Source: Candidatus Margulisiibacteriota bacterium (lineage in GTDB: Bacteria > Margulisbacteria > Riflemargulisbacteria > GWF2-39-127). Taken from it: a stretch of 64,000 nucleotides of DNA. The position numbers were made by a program, and so were the translations under genes. Shown piece by piece: positions 16,394 to 23,882 of the stretch. The DNA lies in the NCBI GenBank assembly GCA_003242895.1, contig QKMY01000060.1:20623-84622 (forward strand), in the 5' to 3' direction. The notes under the pieces are model-generated. The model had not been told where the DNA came from and ran no database searches. It saw only the letters and a program-made list of their open reading frames with translations. Each line of letters opens with the position of its first letter. The stretch's first letter is position 1.

Positions 16394-16587
16394 CAAAATA
16401 AGTATTTGGGTTAAAATTTGCCGGATGTAGTTACTCCTTTATAATTTTTTTTGTGGTATTGATGGTATGTGACTGGTAAAAAATGGAGAATTAACATGAA
16501 TATAGCAAATCATGCTCTTCAGAAATAGTTTATTGTAAAATTGGAAACTACAAAAATGTAAAATTACAAAAATATATTGAAAATTTA
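16394..16587. other. Leader region upstream of amt
   Basis: The whole gap 16233-16653 has no gene. Beyond the palindrome it holds repeated TGTAAAATT units near 16533-16570, one forming TGTAA-AA-TTACA, placed just before the amt promoter. A nitrogen regulator site is possible but no known consensus is matched. No sigma-54 promoter was seen. Confidence 0.35.
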
Positions 16588-16616
16588 TTGACGATGTAAA
16601 AATATGAAAGTATTAT
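16588..16616 (+). promoter_or_regulatory. Sigma-70 promoter of amt-glnB
   Basis: TTGACG (16588-16593) and TATTAT (16611-16616) with a 17-base spacer, 37 bases before the amt start codon. Confidence 0.7.
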
Positions 16617-16653
16617 TGTAGGTAATTCATTATTAGAAGAAAGGAAACGTCAT

Positions 16654-17880
16654 ATGGATAATATTGTAGAATTAACGAGGGCGATTGATACTGTCTGGGT
16701 AGCAATTTGTGCGGCGCTGATATTTCAGATGGAGGGCGGATTTGCCTTGCTGGAATCAGGTTTTATCAGAAGCAAAAATGCAGTAAGTATTGTGGCTAAA
16801 GTGTTTGTTGATCTTATGTTTGGAGGGATCGCGTTTTATGCGATAGGTTTTGCGCTTATGCAAGGTGTTAGCAATGGTTTCATGGGGAGTGGTTTTGGGA
16901 TTGTAGTTCCTTCAATCCACATAACTGTAGCTACTTCGCTTTATTGGTTTATGCAGCTAGGATTTGCAGTCGCTGCTATTTCGATTGTTTCCGGTGCAGT
17001 TGCTGAAAGGATGAAAATATGGCCATACGCCGTGTTTGTTCTGCTGTTTGTTGCGTTTATTTATCCTGTAGCTGCCGGTTGGGCATGGAATGCAAATGGT
17101 TGGTTGGCACATTTAGGGTTTAATGATTTTGCAGGATCAGCTGCGGTCCACGCACTTGGTGGTTGGGCTGCGTGTGCTGCTGCCATAGTCCTTGGTGCAA
17201 GAATCGGCAAATATAACAAAGACGGTTCTTCGAACGCTATTCCGGGCCATAATATTCCTCTTGCAGCTGTTGGCGCTTTTATACTCTGGTTCGGATGGTT
17301 CGGGTTCAATCCGGGATCGACGCTAGCCGCCGTCGGCAATTGGGACTTGATTGGCAAAGTTGTTACCAATACCTTTCTGGCATCAGCTATGGGTGGTATT
17401 GCAACGATGCTCTACACTTCATTACGTTATAAGAAGATAGATGTTACAATGGTTATTAACGGGGTTCTTGCTGGTTTAGTTGCTATTACTGCCGGATGTA
17501 ATATAGTTTCTGCAAACTCAGCATTAGTAATTGGATTTGTTGCCGGGGTACTGGTTGATATCGCTGTATACACAGTTGATAGATTGAAAATTGATGATCC
17601 TGTCGGCGCTATTGCCGTGCATGGAGTTAATGGTACTTGGGGAACGATAGCCGTAGGATTGTTTTGTACTCAAAAGGGGCTTTTCTATTGTGGAGATGCC
17701 AGTTTTCTTGGGGTACAGGTTGCTGGTGTGCTGGCAATATCTCTATTCTCATTTATTCTAACTTTTGTAATACTGACCATTATGAAAAAAACCGTTGGAA
17801 TAAGGATCAATAGAAGTGAGGAAATCCTAGGGATTGACATGGCAGAATATGGTATAGAAGCATATTCAACTTTTGAATAA
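16654..17880 (+). CDS. amt: Ammonium transporter Amt
   Basis: A 408-residue Amt/MEP/Rh-type channel with about eleven membrane helices. Family landmarks are the N-terminal AICAALIFQMEGGFALLESGFIR pattern, the GxG-type FDFAGS-equivalent NDFAGSAAVHALGGWAA with the first conserved histidine, GWFGFNPGS, and DDPVGAIAVHGVNGTWG with the second histidine. It moves ammonium across the inner membrane and is usually gated by a PII protein, here encoded 34 bases downstream. A good ribosome-binding site (GAAAGGAAA) precedes the ATG. The protein has no signal peptide, unlike E. coli AmtB. Confidence 0.96.
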   Translation: MDNIVELTRAIDTVWVAICAALIFQMEGGFALLESGFIRSKNAVSIVAKVFVDLMFGGIAFYAIGFALMQGVSNGFMGSGFGIVVPSIHITVATSLYWFMQLGFAVAAISIVSGAVAERMKIWPYAVFVLLFVAFIYPVAAGWAWNANGWLAHLGFNDFAGSAAVHALGGWAACAAAIVLGARIGKYNKDGSSNAIPGHNIPLAAVGAFILWFGWFGFNPGSTLAAVGNWDLIGKVVTNTFLASAMGGIATMLYTSLRYKKIDVTMVINGVLAGLVAITAGCNIVSANSALVIGFVAGVLVDIAVYTVDRLKIDDPVGAIAVHGVNGTWGTIAVGLFCTQKGLFYCGDASFLGVQVAGVLAISLFSFILTFVILTIMKKTVGIRINRSEEILGIDMAEYGIEAYSTFE

Positions 17881-17914
17881 TATAACTTTTGAAAAAAAGT
17901 AAGGAGAATCAAAG

Positions 17915-18256
17915 ATGAAAAAGATTGAAGCTATTGTTAAGCCATCTAAGTTAGAAGCAATAAAGGAAGCCTTGGTGCTTGCAGAGATTCCCTGTATGAC
18001 AATCTCGGCCGTGAAAGGTGCAGGGCTACAACGCGGGTTTACTGAAGTATATAGGGGAACGGAACGAAAACTGAACTTACTTAATAAAGTAAAAATAGAG
18101 TGTGTAGTAAGCGATGATAATTTAGAAAAGGCTATTGATATTATTGTTAATAATGCTCATACAGGCGAGATTGGAGACGGGAAGATATTTGTTTATGACG
18201 TGGCTGATGCGATAAGAATAAGAACGAAGGAAAGAGGTCCTCAGGCAATCCGGTAA
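17915..18256 (+). CDS. PII nitrogen regulatory protein, T-loop residue 51 is Arg
   Basis: A 113-residue PII protein (MKKIEAIVKPSKLEAIKEAL) with the B-loop TGEIGDGKIFV and the C-terminal IRTKERG signature. The T-loop reads YRGTERKLNL, so the uridylylated tyrosine at position 51 of GlnB/GlnK is an arginine. Uridylylation at that site is therefore impossible, and control probably rests on ATP/ADP and 2-oxoglutarate binding. Linkage to amt makes it a GlnK-type gate for ammonium uptake. The AAGGAGAA ribosome-binding site is strong. Confidence 0.94.
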   Translation: MKKIEAIVKPSKLEAIKEALVLAEIPCMTISAVKGAGLQRGFTEVYRGTERKLNLLNKVKIECVVSDDNLEKAIDIIVNNAHTGEIGDGKIFVYDVADAIRIRTKERGPQAIR

Positions 18257-18267
18257 TATTTAAATTT

Positions 18268-18295
18268 GTAGGGTGTGCCACCGGTACGCCCGTAC
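18268..18295. repeat. Palindromic repeat, GTAGGG-arm family, copy 2
   Basis: Begins GTAGGG and forms a stem GGGTGTGCC / GGTACGCCC of 9 pairs with two G-U pairs around a 3-base loop. Positions 18275-18295 match 56353-56373 at 19 of 21 bases. It lies 11 bases after the PII gene. Confidence 0.65.
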
Positions 18296-18311
18296 GGATA
18301 GTTGTGTTAGC

Positions 18312-18336
18312 AGAGCGTACTTTTTAAGTGCGCTCT
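18312..18336 (+). terminator. Hairpin terminator of amt-glnB
   Basis: Arms AGAGCGTACT and AGTGCGCTCT, pairing with one G-U pair, around a short AT loop, followed by a T-containing tail. Confidence 0.5.
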
Positions 18337-18416
18337 TCTGTTTATTAAACATGGTATTTTCCCGGTCTTTGTATATAATGACCAAAACGGGTTTCAATCA
18401 AAGGGGGGGAGAAAAT

Positions 18417-18674
18417 ATGGAAAAAGTCATATTGCCATTTCTTCTTGATAAAAGGTCTGAGGAAGCAGTGGAAGTCCAAAAGATATTGACGGAGTATGGG
18501 TGTATAATCCGTACTAGATTGGGACTGCATGATGCAGATGAAAGTATGTGCTCAGATTTTGGGTTGATTATTCTTGAGCTTATTGGGGATAGATCGCAAC
18601 AGGAATCGTTGCATAAAAAGCTTAACAGGGTTCATGGAGTAAAAGGGAAACTTGTTGTTTTGTCCGGTAAGTGA
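18417..18674 (+). CDS. TM1266-like small ACT/NikR-C-fold protein
   Basis: An 85-residue protein. The layout (valine/lysine strand, EEAVEVQKILTEYG helix, CIIRTRLGLHD strand, LIILELIGD strand, SLHKKLNRVHGVKGKLVVLS) matches the small family annotated as putative iron-only hydrogenase system regulator, related to TM1266, with an ACT-like or NikR C-terminal fold. No hydrogenase gene is nearby, so that name should not be taken literally. The ATG at 18417 follows an AAAGGGGGGGAG ribosome-binding site; a longer frame upstream lacks one. A TATAAT at 18374-18379 could be its -10. Confidence 0.6.
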   Translation: MEKVILPFLLDKRSEEAVEVQKILTEYGCIIRTRLGLHDADESMCSDFGLIILELIGDRSQQESLHKKLNRVHGVKGKLVVLSGK

Positions 18675-18733
18675 TAATAAAATCTATAATTTATGTTTTA
18701 AATAAAAATCGATAGGCATAAAAAATTAAAAGA

Positions 18734-20128
18734 ATGAAAAGAAACAACTTATTTAAAATATCTGATGTTGATAATCTAGGCATGTATGGGGCATTTAAGA
18801 TTATTGCCATATATATTGTGTTTAGCGCTTTGTGGATACTGTTTTCTGATAAATTGCTATTTTATATAGTTCGTGATTCTGAATCGCTGACTCAGATGCA
18901 GACTGTTAAGGGTTGGCTTTTTGTCTTGATCACGGGCATTATTCTTTATGGTTTAATACATCGGTATCTGATTCAGATCTACAATGCAAAGGTTGCTCTT
19001 GAGGAAAGTGTTTCTCAGTTTAATAATGCCCTGGCTAATTCTCGCGACTTGCTCTATATGTACGACCTCAGAACCGGCAGGTTTTCATATATTAGTCCTG
19101 CATGTGAGTCAATATTCGGTTTTACATTCGAAGAGATACAAGAGATGAATATAAAAGGAATAATAGAGCGAGTTCATCCTGATGAAAAGGAGTCGGTCAG
19201 TCATGAGCTTGAATCGCTGGCCAAAGGAGAGCTGAATGTGCCGGTGCGTTCTGTTGTGGAGTTCAGGTGGAAGTACAAGGATTCGGAATATCGCTGGTAC
19301 AGCGATAGCCGGACAGTTACCTATGATTCCAGTGGAAGACCTATTGCAACTACTGGTAGTATCCGGGACATTACTGAGCAGAAAACCGTTGAGAAAAAGG
19401 TGATCGAGTTGAATCGAAGGCTTGAAGATAGAGTGAAAGAGCGAACTAAGCAGCTTGAACTTATTAATAAAGAATTAGAATCTTTTTCGTATAGCGTATC
19501 TCACGACTTACAAGCTCCGCTTCGTAGTGTCGATGGCTTTTCCCAGGTATTGCTCGAAGATTATATTGCCCAACTGGATGAAGAAGGGCAGGATGTTGTA
19601 AGGCGAATTCGTATGGCTGTGAAGCGTATGGGCAATCTGATAAATGATCTGCTAGCGCTATCGCGAGTAATTCGTGAAGATCTTGTTAGAAAACAAGTCG
19701 ATTTGAGTGCTATAGCGGAAGAAATTTTATTAAGGTTTCAAGAAACTGATAAGCAGAGAAGTGTATCTTTCTCTATTACTCCTGGAATTATTGTGTACGG
19801 CGATGAGAGGTTGCTAGCTATAATGCTTGAAAACCTTCTTGGAAATGCATGGAAATTTACTTCAGGGACTGCAAATGCAAGAATTGAATTCGGGGTAAGC
19901 AAAGAAGATCAATCGGTGTTTTTTATAAAAGATAATGGTGTCGGGTTTGATATGAAATATTCCGGAAAATTGTTTAACGTTTTTCAACGGTTGCATACTG
20001 CTGCAGAATTCGAAGGTAGCGGAATCGGACTAGCTATTGTACAGCGGATTATCAATAGGCATAGCGGCCGTATTTGGGCGGTCGGTGAAGTAGGGAAAGG
20101 GGCTACTTTTTTCTTTACTATTGAATAA
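18734..20128 (+). CDS. Membrane PAS-domain sensor histidine kinase
   Basis: A 464-residue hybrid-free sensor kinase. Two membrane helices (about residues 20-45 and 58-78) flank a very short extracellular loop, so sensing is probably through the PAS domain (about 92-215, with the PAC segment RWYSDSRTVTYDSSGRPIA and GSIRDITEQK). A coiled coil leads to the HisKA domain with phospho-acceptor H257 in SYSVSHDLQAPLRSVDGFS. The HATPase domain contains NLLGNAWKFT (N box), IKDNGVGFD (G1), and GSGIGLAIVQRI (G2). No response regulator is encoded next to it, so it is an orphan. Confidence 0.9.
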   Translation: MKRNNLFKISDVDNLGMYGAFKIIAIYIVFSALWILFSDKLLFYIVRDSESLTQMQTVKGWLFVLITGIILYGLIHRYLIQIYNAKVALEESVSQFNNALANSRDLLYMYDLRTGRFSYISPACESIFGFTFEEIQEMNIKGIIERVHPDEKESVSHELESLAKGELNVPVRSVVEFRWKYKDSEYRWYSDSRTVTYDSSGRPIATTGSIRDITEQKTVEKKVIELNRRLEDRVKERTKQLELINKELESFSYSVSHDLQAPLRSVDGFSQVLLEDYIAQLDEEGQDVVRRIRMAVKRMGNLINDLLALSRVIREDLVRKQVDLSAIAEEILLRFQETDKQRSVSFSITPGIIVYGDERLLAIMLENLLGNAWKFTSGTANARIEFGVSKEDQSVFFIKDNGVGFDMKYSGKLFNVFQRLHTAAEFEGSGIGLAIVQRIINRHSGRIWAVGEVGKGATFFFTIE

Positions 20129-20304
20129 CTAATGGCGTACACTTTTTTTTATGTTTGCAGTTATAATTAGACTGTTGGAAATTGATGAAATTAAGAATAC
20201 TTCCATTTCGTGGAGCTTTGTTGACGACTATTTTTAACCGGATGGGAGAGAAAAAGTCAGGAAGAGACTTCTCAGGAACTGCTAGAGATACTTGCTGCTT
20301 TCGG

Positions 20305-20475
20305 TCAATAAGGGTTTGGTGGTTTCCTGCTGGCTACTAATACGATTACAAATAGACCCATGAAGATAATGAACAATATTCTTGAGAAGATAGTTACACC
20401 TTCGCCAATACCGGTAAATCCGAAAATATAGGCGAGGAACGCTGATATAACAAATATGAGTGACCATAAAACCAT
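20305..20475 (-). CDS. DUF1328/YtjA-type small membrane protein
   Basis: A 56-residue protein in a frame shorter than common length cut-offs. It reads MVLWSLIFVISAFLAYIFGF, then TGIGEGVTIFSRILFIIFMG, then LFVIVLVASRKPPNPY, with two membrane helices around a Gly-rich turn. That pattern is typical of the DUF1328/YtjA family of small membrane proteins, which is often linked to stress conditions and has no assigned activity. A GAAGG-like ribosome-binding site precedes the ATG. It is flanked by the sensor kinase and the ankyrin gene. Confidence 0.75.
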   Translation of the reverse strand: MVLWSLIFVISAFLAYIFGFTGIGEGVTIFSRILFIIFMGLFVIVLVASRKPPNPY

Positions 20476-20647
20476 GAGCCTTCAGTCCTTGTCCGTTAGA
20501 TTTTTTATTTGTATATAACTTACCCGTATCAATGTCAATTTCAATCTAAATATGATAGACGGAATTGCTGAAACTACTGCAATTGCAGTGTTAGCCCTTT
20601 CTATGCTTGTGATCTTTCCGAATGATAAAACAAGCCAAAGATTGTCA

Positions 20648-20668
20648 GCTCCCCATTTATTGGGGAGC
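20648..20668 (-). terminator. Hairpin downstream of the ankyrin gene
   Basis: Perfect 8-bp stem GCTCCCCA / TGGGGAGC with a 5-base loop, 17 bases past the ankyrin stop codon. The T-run on the minus strand is weak. Confidence 0.5.
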
Positions 20669-20684
20669 GATTGATCGTGCTTTG

Positions 20685-21845
20685 TTACGCTTTCAGGTCG
20701 ATAGTCCCAGTGTTTGCGGTGTTGAGTAATTCTACTATTGAGGTGTGACCGAATTCTCTTGCCCAGGCAGCAGCTGTTTTCCCTAAGGCACCTACGAAAT
20801 TAGGGTTGGCCCCTTTTGCTAGTAAAAGATGCACTATCTGCCCATGACCGTTACGTGATGCTTCTATTAGTGCTGTCTCTTTGGGGAAGAGTGTTGTTGT
20901 ATTAGGGTTTGCATTGTAGCTAAGCAGCAGGTTAACCATTTCTGTGTGTCCATTGCTAGCTGCTTTTATCAATGCGGTTGCGCCATTTCCATCTTTGTCG
21001 TCAATGTGCGCGCCTTTCTCTAGAAGTATTTTTGCTATATCTAATTTTCCCTGCTGAGCGGCAATAATTAATGCGTTCAATCCTCTTTTGGTTTTCATGT
21101 TTACATTTGCACCATGGTCAATGAGCAGCTTTATTGTATCCGCATTTGAATTAATTGCTAGTATTAATACTGTGCTGCCATCTGGGAATACCTGATTTAC
21201 TTCTGCTTGTTTCAGGATCAGCATTTCAACGATATCAAAGTGGGAGTTGATGATCGCGTACATGAGTGCTGTCCAGCCGTAGTTATCTTTGAGGTTAGTG
21301 CGGGCACCTTTTTCTAAAAGAAGATTAGCGATTTCCTTGTTCCCTACGGTGGCTGCGATCATTAACGGGGTTATTCCGTAATTATTGGTAATATTTAAAT
21401 CGGCACCACTGTTTATCAGAAGCTGTGCTATCTGGTTGTTTTCTTTTTGTGTCGCGATAGCAATTGCAGACAATCCGTCGTGATCCTGTGCGCTTATCGT
21501 TGCACCATATTGTAATAGCTGCTGAGTGACGGCAATATGATTATGAAACGCTGCCCACATTAAGGGCGTCCAGTTGTCCGGTGAAGCTGTGTTTATGTTG
21601 ACTTTGTTATGTAGTAATTGGGTGATGAGAGTGGTGTTCCCATTTTTTGAAGCTGTAATGAGCTTTTCTTCTGCAAGGATATTCTGTTTGTATTTTATTG
21701 CGGGATTGATCGCCAGTTTTTCTTTGTGCTTGATTTCAAATTTCGGGAAAAAGCTGCTGTTGACTGTGTAGTTGATTTCTTTGTTTATATCGAAATTGCT
21801 ATTTTTTGGTGTAAAGTTATATAATATCTCCGACATTTCGAACAT
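20685..21845 (-). CDS. Ankyrin repeat protein
   Basis: A 386-residue protein. After about 65 N-terminal residues without a clear domain, nine consecutive 33-residue ankyrin repeats run from about residue 70 to the end (GNTTLITQLLHNKVNINTAS; DNWTPLMWAAFHNHIAVTQQLL; ITPLMIAATVGNKEIANLLLEKGA; and so on). There is no signal peptide or membrane segment, so a cytoplasmic location is likely. Ankyrin arrays mediate protein binding; the partner is unknown. A GGGGGG ribosome-binding site precedes the ATG and the gene has its own promoter. Confidence 0.9.
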   Translation of the reverse strand: MFEMSEILYNFTPKNSNFDINKEINYTVNSSFFPKFEIKHKEKLAINPAIKYKQNILAEEKLITASKNGNTTLITQLLHNKVNINTASPDNWTPLMWAAFHNHIAVTQQLLQYGATISAQDHDGLSAIAIATQKENNQIAQLLINSGADLNITNNYGITPLMIAATVGNKEIANLLLEKGARTNLKDNYGWTALMYAIINSHFDIVEMLILKQAEVNQVFPDGSTVLILAINSNADTIKLLIDHGANVNMKTKRGLNALIIAAQQGKLDIAKILLEKGAHIDDKDGNGATALIKAASNGHTEMVNLLLSYNANPNTTTLFPKETALIEASRNGHGQIVHLLLAKGANPNFVGALGKTAAAWAREFGHTSIVELLNTANTGTIDLKA

Positions 21846-21886
21846 TTTATTCCCCCCTGTATTTTATCCCCTAAAAAACTGCCATA

Positions 21887-21915
21887 TATATAATACATTT
21901 TAATAAATATGTAAA
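21887..21915 (-). promoter_or_regulatory. Probable promoter of the ankyrin gene
   Basis: On the minus strand TTTACA and TATATA are spaced by 17 bases about 42 bases before the start codon. The surrounding DNA is very AT-rich, which makes chance matches more likely. Confidence 0.4.
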
Positions 21916-22225
21916 TGCTTTTTAGCGGGAGCAAGACTGCTCAATAATTATTATATCAAGAAAATATTGTTGAAAAATTTATTAATAAAATAAAATGCTC
22001 ATATCGTGTATGAGCTTTGTTTGTTGGTTCTAATGGCGTGTTGTTATCTTAGGTTATCAATATTGTTTAATATCAATAAATTAAGCTTCAATTATATTAT
22101 ATTTGTTTTGTATTTGTGTGGCGCTTGTTTTGGTGATTAATTGATTTGCGGGTATAAATAAGTAGCTTTATATTTATTACAGCCATGTTTGTTATGCTTA
22201 ATGCTTCTAGAAAATAGTACATCCT
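21916..22225. other. AT-rich divergent intergenic DNA, no gene seen
   Basis: About 310 bases between the ankyrin and rex control regions. It is strongly AT-rich and contains no convincing ORF, hairpin or RNA motif. Confidence 0.5.
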
Positions 22226-22254
22226 TTGACAAAAAAATATCAAATTGTTACTAT
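22226..22254 (+). promoter_or_regulatory. Sigma-70 promoter of rex
   Basis: TTGACA (perfect, 22226-22231) and TACTAT (22249-22254) with a 17-base spacer, 37 bases upstream of the rex ATG. No Rex operator of the TTGTGAA-N4-TTCACAA type was found, so autoregulation is not evident. Confidence 0.75.
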
Positions 22255-22290
22255 TATTCTAAGTAATTTTGCTTGAGAGTGATGGAATAA

Positions 22291-22923
22291 ATGATTATTA
22301 GTAAAAATTACATTAAACGGCTCTCGAAATATAAAAATGCTCTCTATAGATTGCGTGCTTTGGGGCTTGTTAAAATTTTTTCAGATAATTTAGCTGATGC
22401 GGTAGGGGTGAAATCATCTCAGGTAAGAAAGGATTTTTCTTTATTTGGTATTAAAGGAAGCAAAAAGGGCGGATATCAAGTTAATGAACTTATCGAGCAA
22501 TTAAATGGTATTCTTGGTAAGAAAGAGCAATACCGGGTAGTGCTGGTCGGTATCGGGAATATTGGGAATGCCCTTATTAATTACAATGGATTTGAAGGTG
22601 AAGGGATTAAGATTGTTGCCGGGTTTGATATCGAACCGGAAAAATACTCAATTAATGATAGCCTTCCCATTATGCATGTGAAAACTCTTTCTGAGTATGT
22701 CGTAAATAATAATATTAAAATAGCTATTATTGCAGTTCCGGATACGGCTGCTCAGCAAGTCCTTGATTCTTTGATTTTGTCGGGGATCAAGGGAGTACTG
22801 AATTTCGCTCCTATAAGATTGAAAGCACCTGATAGCGTAGTAATTAATAATGTAAATATTGTTTTGGAGATTGAGAGCGTTATTTACTATGTCAATAATC
22901 TCGCTATTGCCGAGAAACTATAA
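22291..22923 (+). CDS. rex: Redox-sensing transcriptional repressor Rex
   Basis: A 210-residue Rex. The N-terminal winged-helix domain (RLSKYKNALYRLRALG ... VKSSQVRKDFSLFGIKGSKKGGYQV) is followed by a Rossmann domain with VVLVGIGNIGNALINY binding NAD(H), and the VPDTAAQQVLDSLILSGIKGVLNFAP segment typical of Rex. Rex senses the NADH/NAD ratio and represses fermentation or respiration genes when NADH is low. Its targets are not recognisable in the window. The gene is monocistronic. Confidence 0.95.
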   Translation: MIISKNYIKRLSKYKNALYRLRALGLVKIFSDNLADAVGVKSSQVRKDFSLFGIKGSKKGGYQVNELIEQLNGILGKKEQYRVVLVGIGNIGNALINYNGFEGEGIKIVAGFDIEPEKYSINDSLPIMHVKTLSEYVVNNNIKIAIIAVPDTAAQQVLDSLILSGIKGVLNFAPIRLKAPDSVVINNVNIVLEIESVIYYVNNLAIAEKL

Positions 22924-22925
22924 TA

Positions 22926-22953
22926 TTGACAAATATAACCCGGAGTCTATACT
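22926..22953 (+). promoter_or_regulatory. Promoter immediately downstream of rex
   Basis: TTGACA (22926-22931) and TATACT (22948-22953) spaced by 16 bases, starting only 3 bases after the rex stop codon. The next gene begins about 350 bases later, so it would make a long leader or a separate small RNA. Confidence 0.55.
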
Positions 22954-23306
22954 TGGCCCATCACATTAGTAATAGGAATGAACCTAATCACCAGTAACTC
23001 ATAGCAATTACCTTCGATTATGCTAGATGTTATATCTTATTTGTAATTGTCGACTGAATTACACTAATCAATATGTTGGAAATACATCCAGATAACAGCT
23101 GATAAGGGGCGTAATATTTTATCTGCTTACTATAATTGTGCGATGGAAAGGTAAGTGGCTTTTGTAAAGGAAAGTAATATTTGTTGATAGCAATTATAGA
23201 ATTGTCAATTACCACTGGAGGGTTGGATTCAGGTTTGCAGTGCTCTTGTAATGTTCGGATAAAGAAAGGTTGGGTTAATATTTTAAAGCTATGAAGGGAG
23301 GCAACT
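22954..23306. other. Long leader region of the FKBP gene
   Basis: Roughly 350 bases with no convincing ORF. It could be the untranslated leader from the promoter at 22926 or contain a small RNA gene. I did not recognise any riboswitch core or terminator. Confidence 0.35.
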
Positions 23307-23735
23307 ATGAAAAAAGCAAAAACCGGTGATACTGTGAAAGTCCATTATGTAGGAAGGCTTGAAGACGGGAGTGTCTTCGATACTTCGATAAATGAAACAC
23401 CGTTAAAGTTCACTATTGGCGAAGGGAACCTGATTCCGGGCTTTGAGCGGGCTGTGGTTGGAATGAGTCCCGGAGAATCAAAAACCGAAATTGTATCTCC
23501 AACTGAGGGATATGGTGAGCCAAGAGAAGATTTACTTATTGATATCGAAAAGGAAAACATTCCGCCGGAAATTGAGCCTGAAATCGGGGAGGTCTTGCTG
23601 GTTAAACAACCTGACGGGTATCCTGTTAAGGTTACTATTGTTGCAATCGCAGATGGTTTTGTTACGTTAGATGCAAATCATCCTCTGGCAGGAAAAAACT
23701 TGGTTTTTGAAATAAATCTTGTTGAGATAATATGA
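23307..23735 (+). CDS. FKBP-type peptidyl-prolyl isomerase, SlyD-like
   Basis: A 142-residue FKBP protein. The N-terminal FKBP half (VKVHYVGRLEDGSVFDTS, then FTIGEGNLIPGFERAVVGM) is followed by an inserted IF domain and a return strand pattern NHPLAGKNLVFEI characteristic of SlyD. The His-rich metal-binding tail of E. coli SlyD is absent. It should catalyse proline isomerisation and act as a folding chaperone in the cytoplasm. An AGGGAGG ribosome-binding site precedes the ATG. A large palindromic element follows the stop codon by 2 bases. Confidence 0.93.
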   Translation: MKKAKTGDTVKVHYVGRLEDGSVFDTSINETPLKFTIGEGNLIPGFERAVVGMSPGESKTEIVSPTEGYGEPREDLLIDIEKENIPPEIEPEIGEVLLVKQPDGYPVKVTIVAIADGFVTLDANHPLAGKNLVFEINLVEII

Positions 23736-23737
23736 TA

Positions 23738-23841
23738 AGCTGTCTAATGACAGTGACAAGTGACGAGTGACAGGCATTAAGCTATCGGGGACAAGTTTCC
23801 CTTTACCAGTCACTCGTAACCTGTCACTAACCAAGACAGCT
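23738..23841. repeat. 104-bp nested palindromic element
   Basis: Outer 8-base arms AGCTGTCT (23738-23745) and AGACAGCT (23834-23841) enclose 21-base inner arms (23754-23774 and 23806-23826) that pair at 18 of 21 positions; the left arm contains three spaced TGAC-type units. A small GGGA/TCCC pair lies in the centre. It may act as a terminator for the FKBP gene but is far larger than needed, so a MITE- or REP-like element is possible. Confidence 0.75.
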
Positions 23842-23882
23842 GGTATCGAATTGATGTTATTATACTAAAAAGTAAGTGGTAA

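Noticed and set aside
20282..20467. Minus-strand 61-codon frame in the same region as the DUF1328-type gene
   Set aside because: A different frame of the same strand gives a family-like membrane protein with a ribosome-binding site; this one does not.
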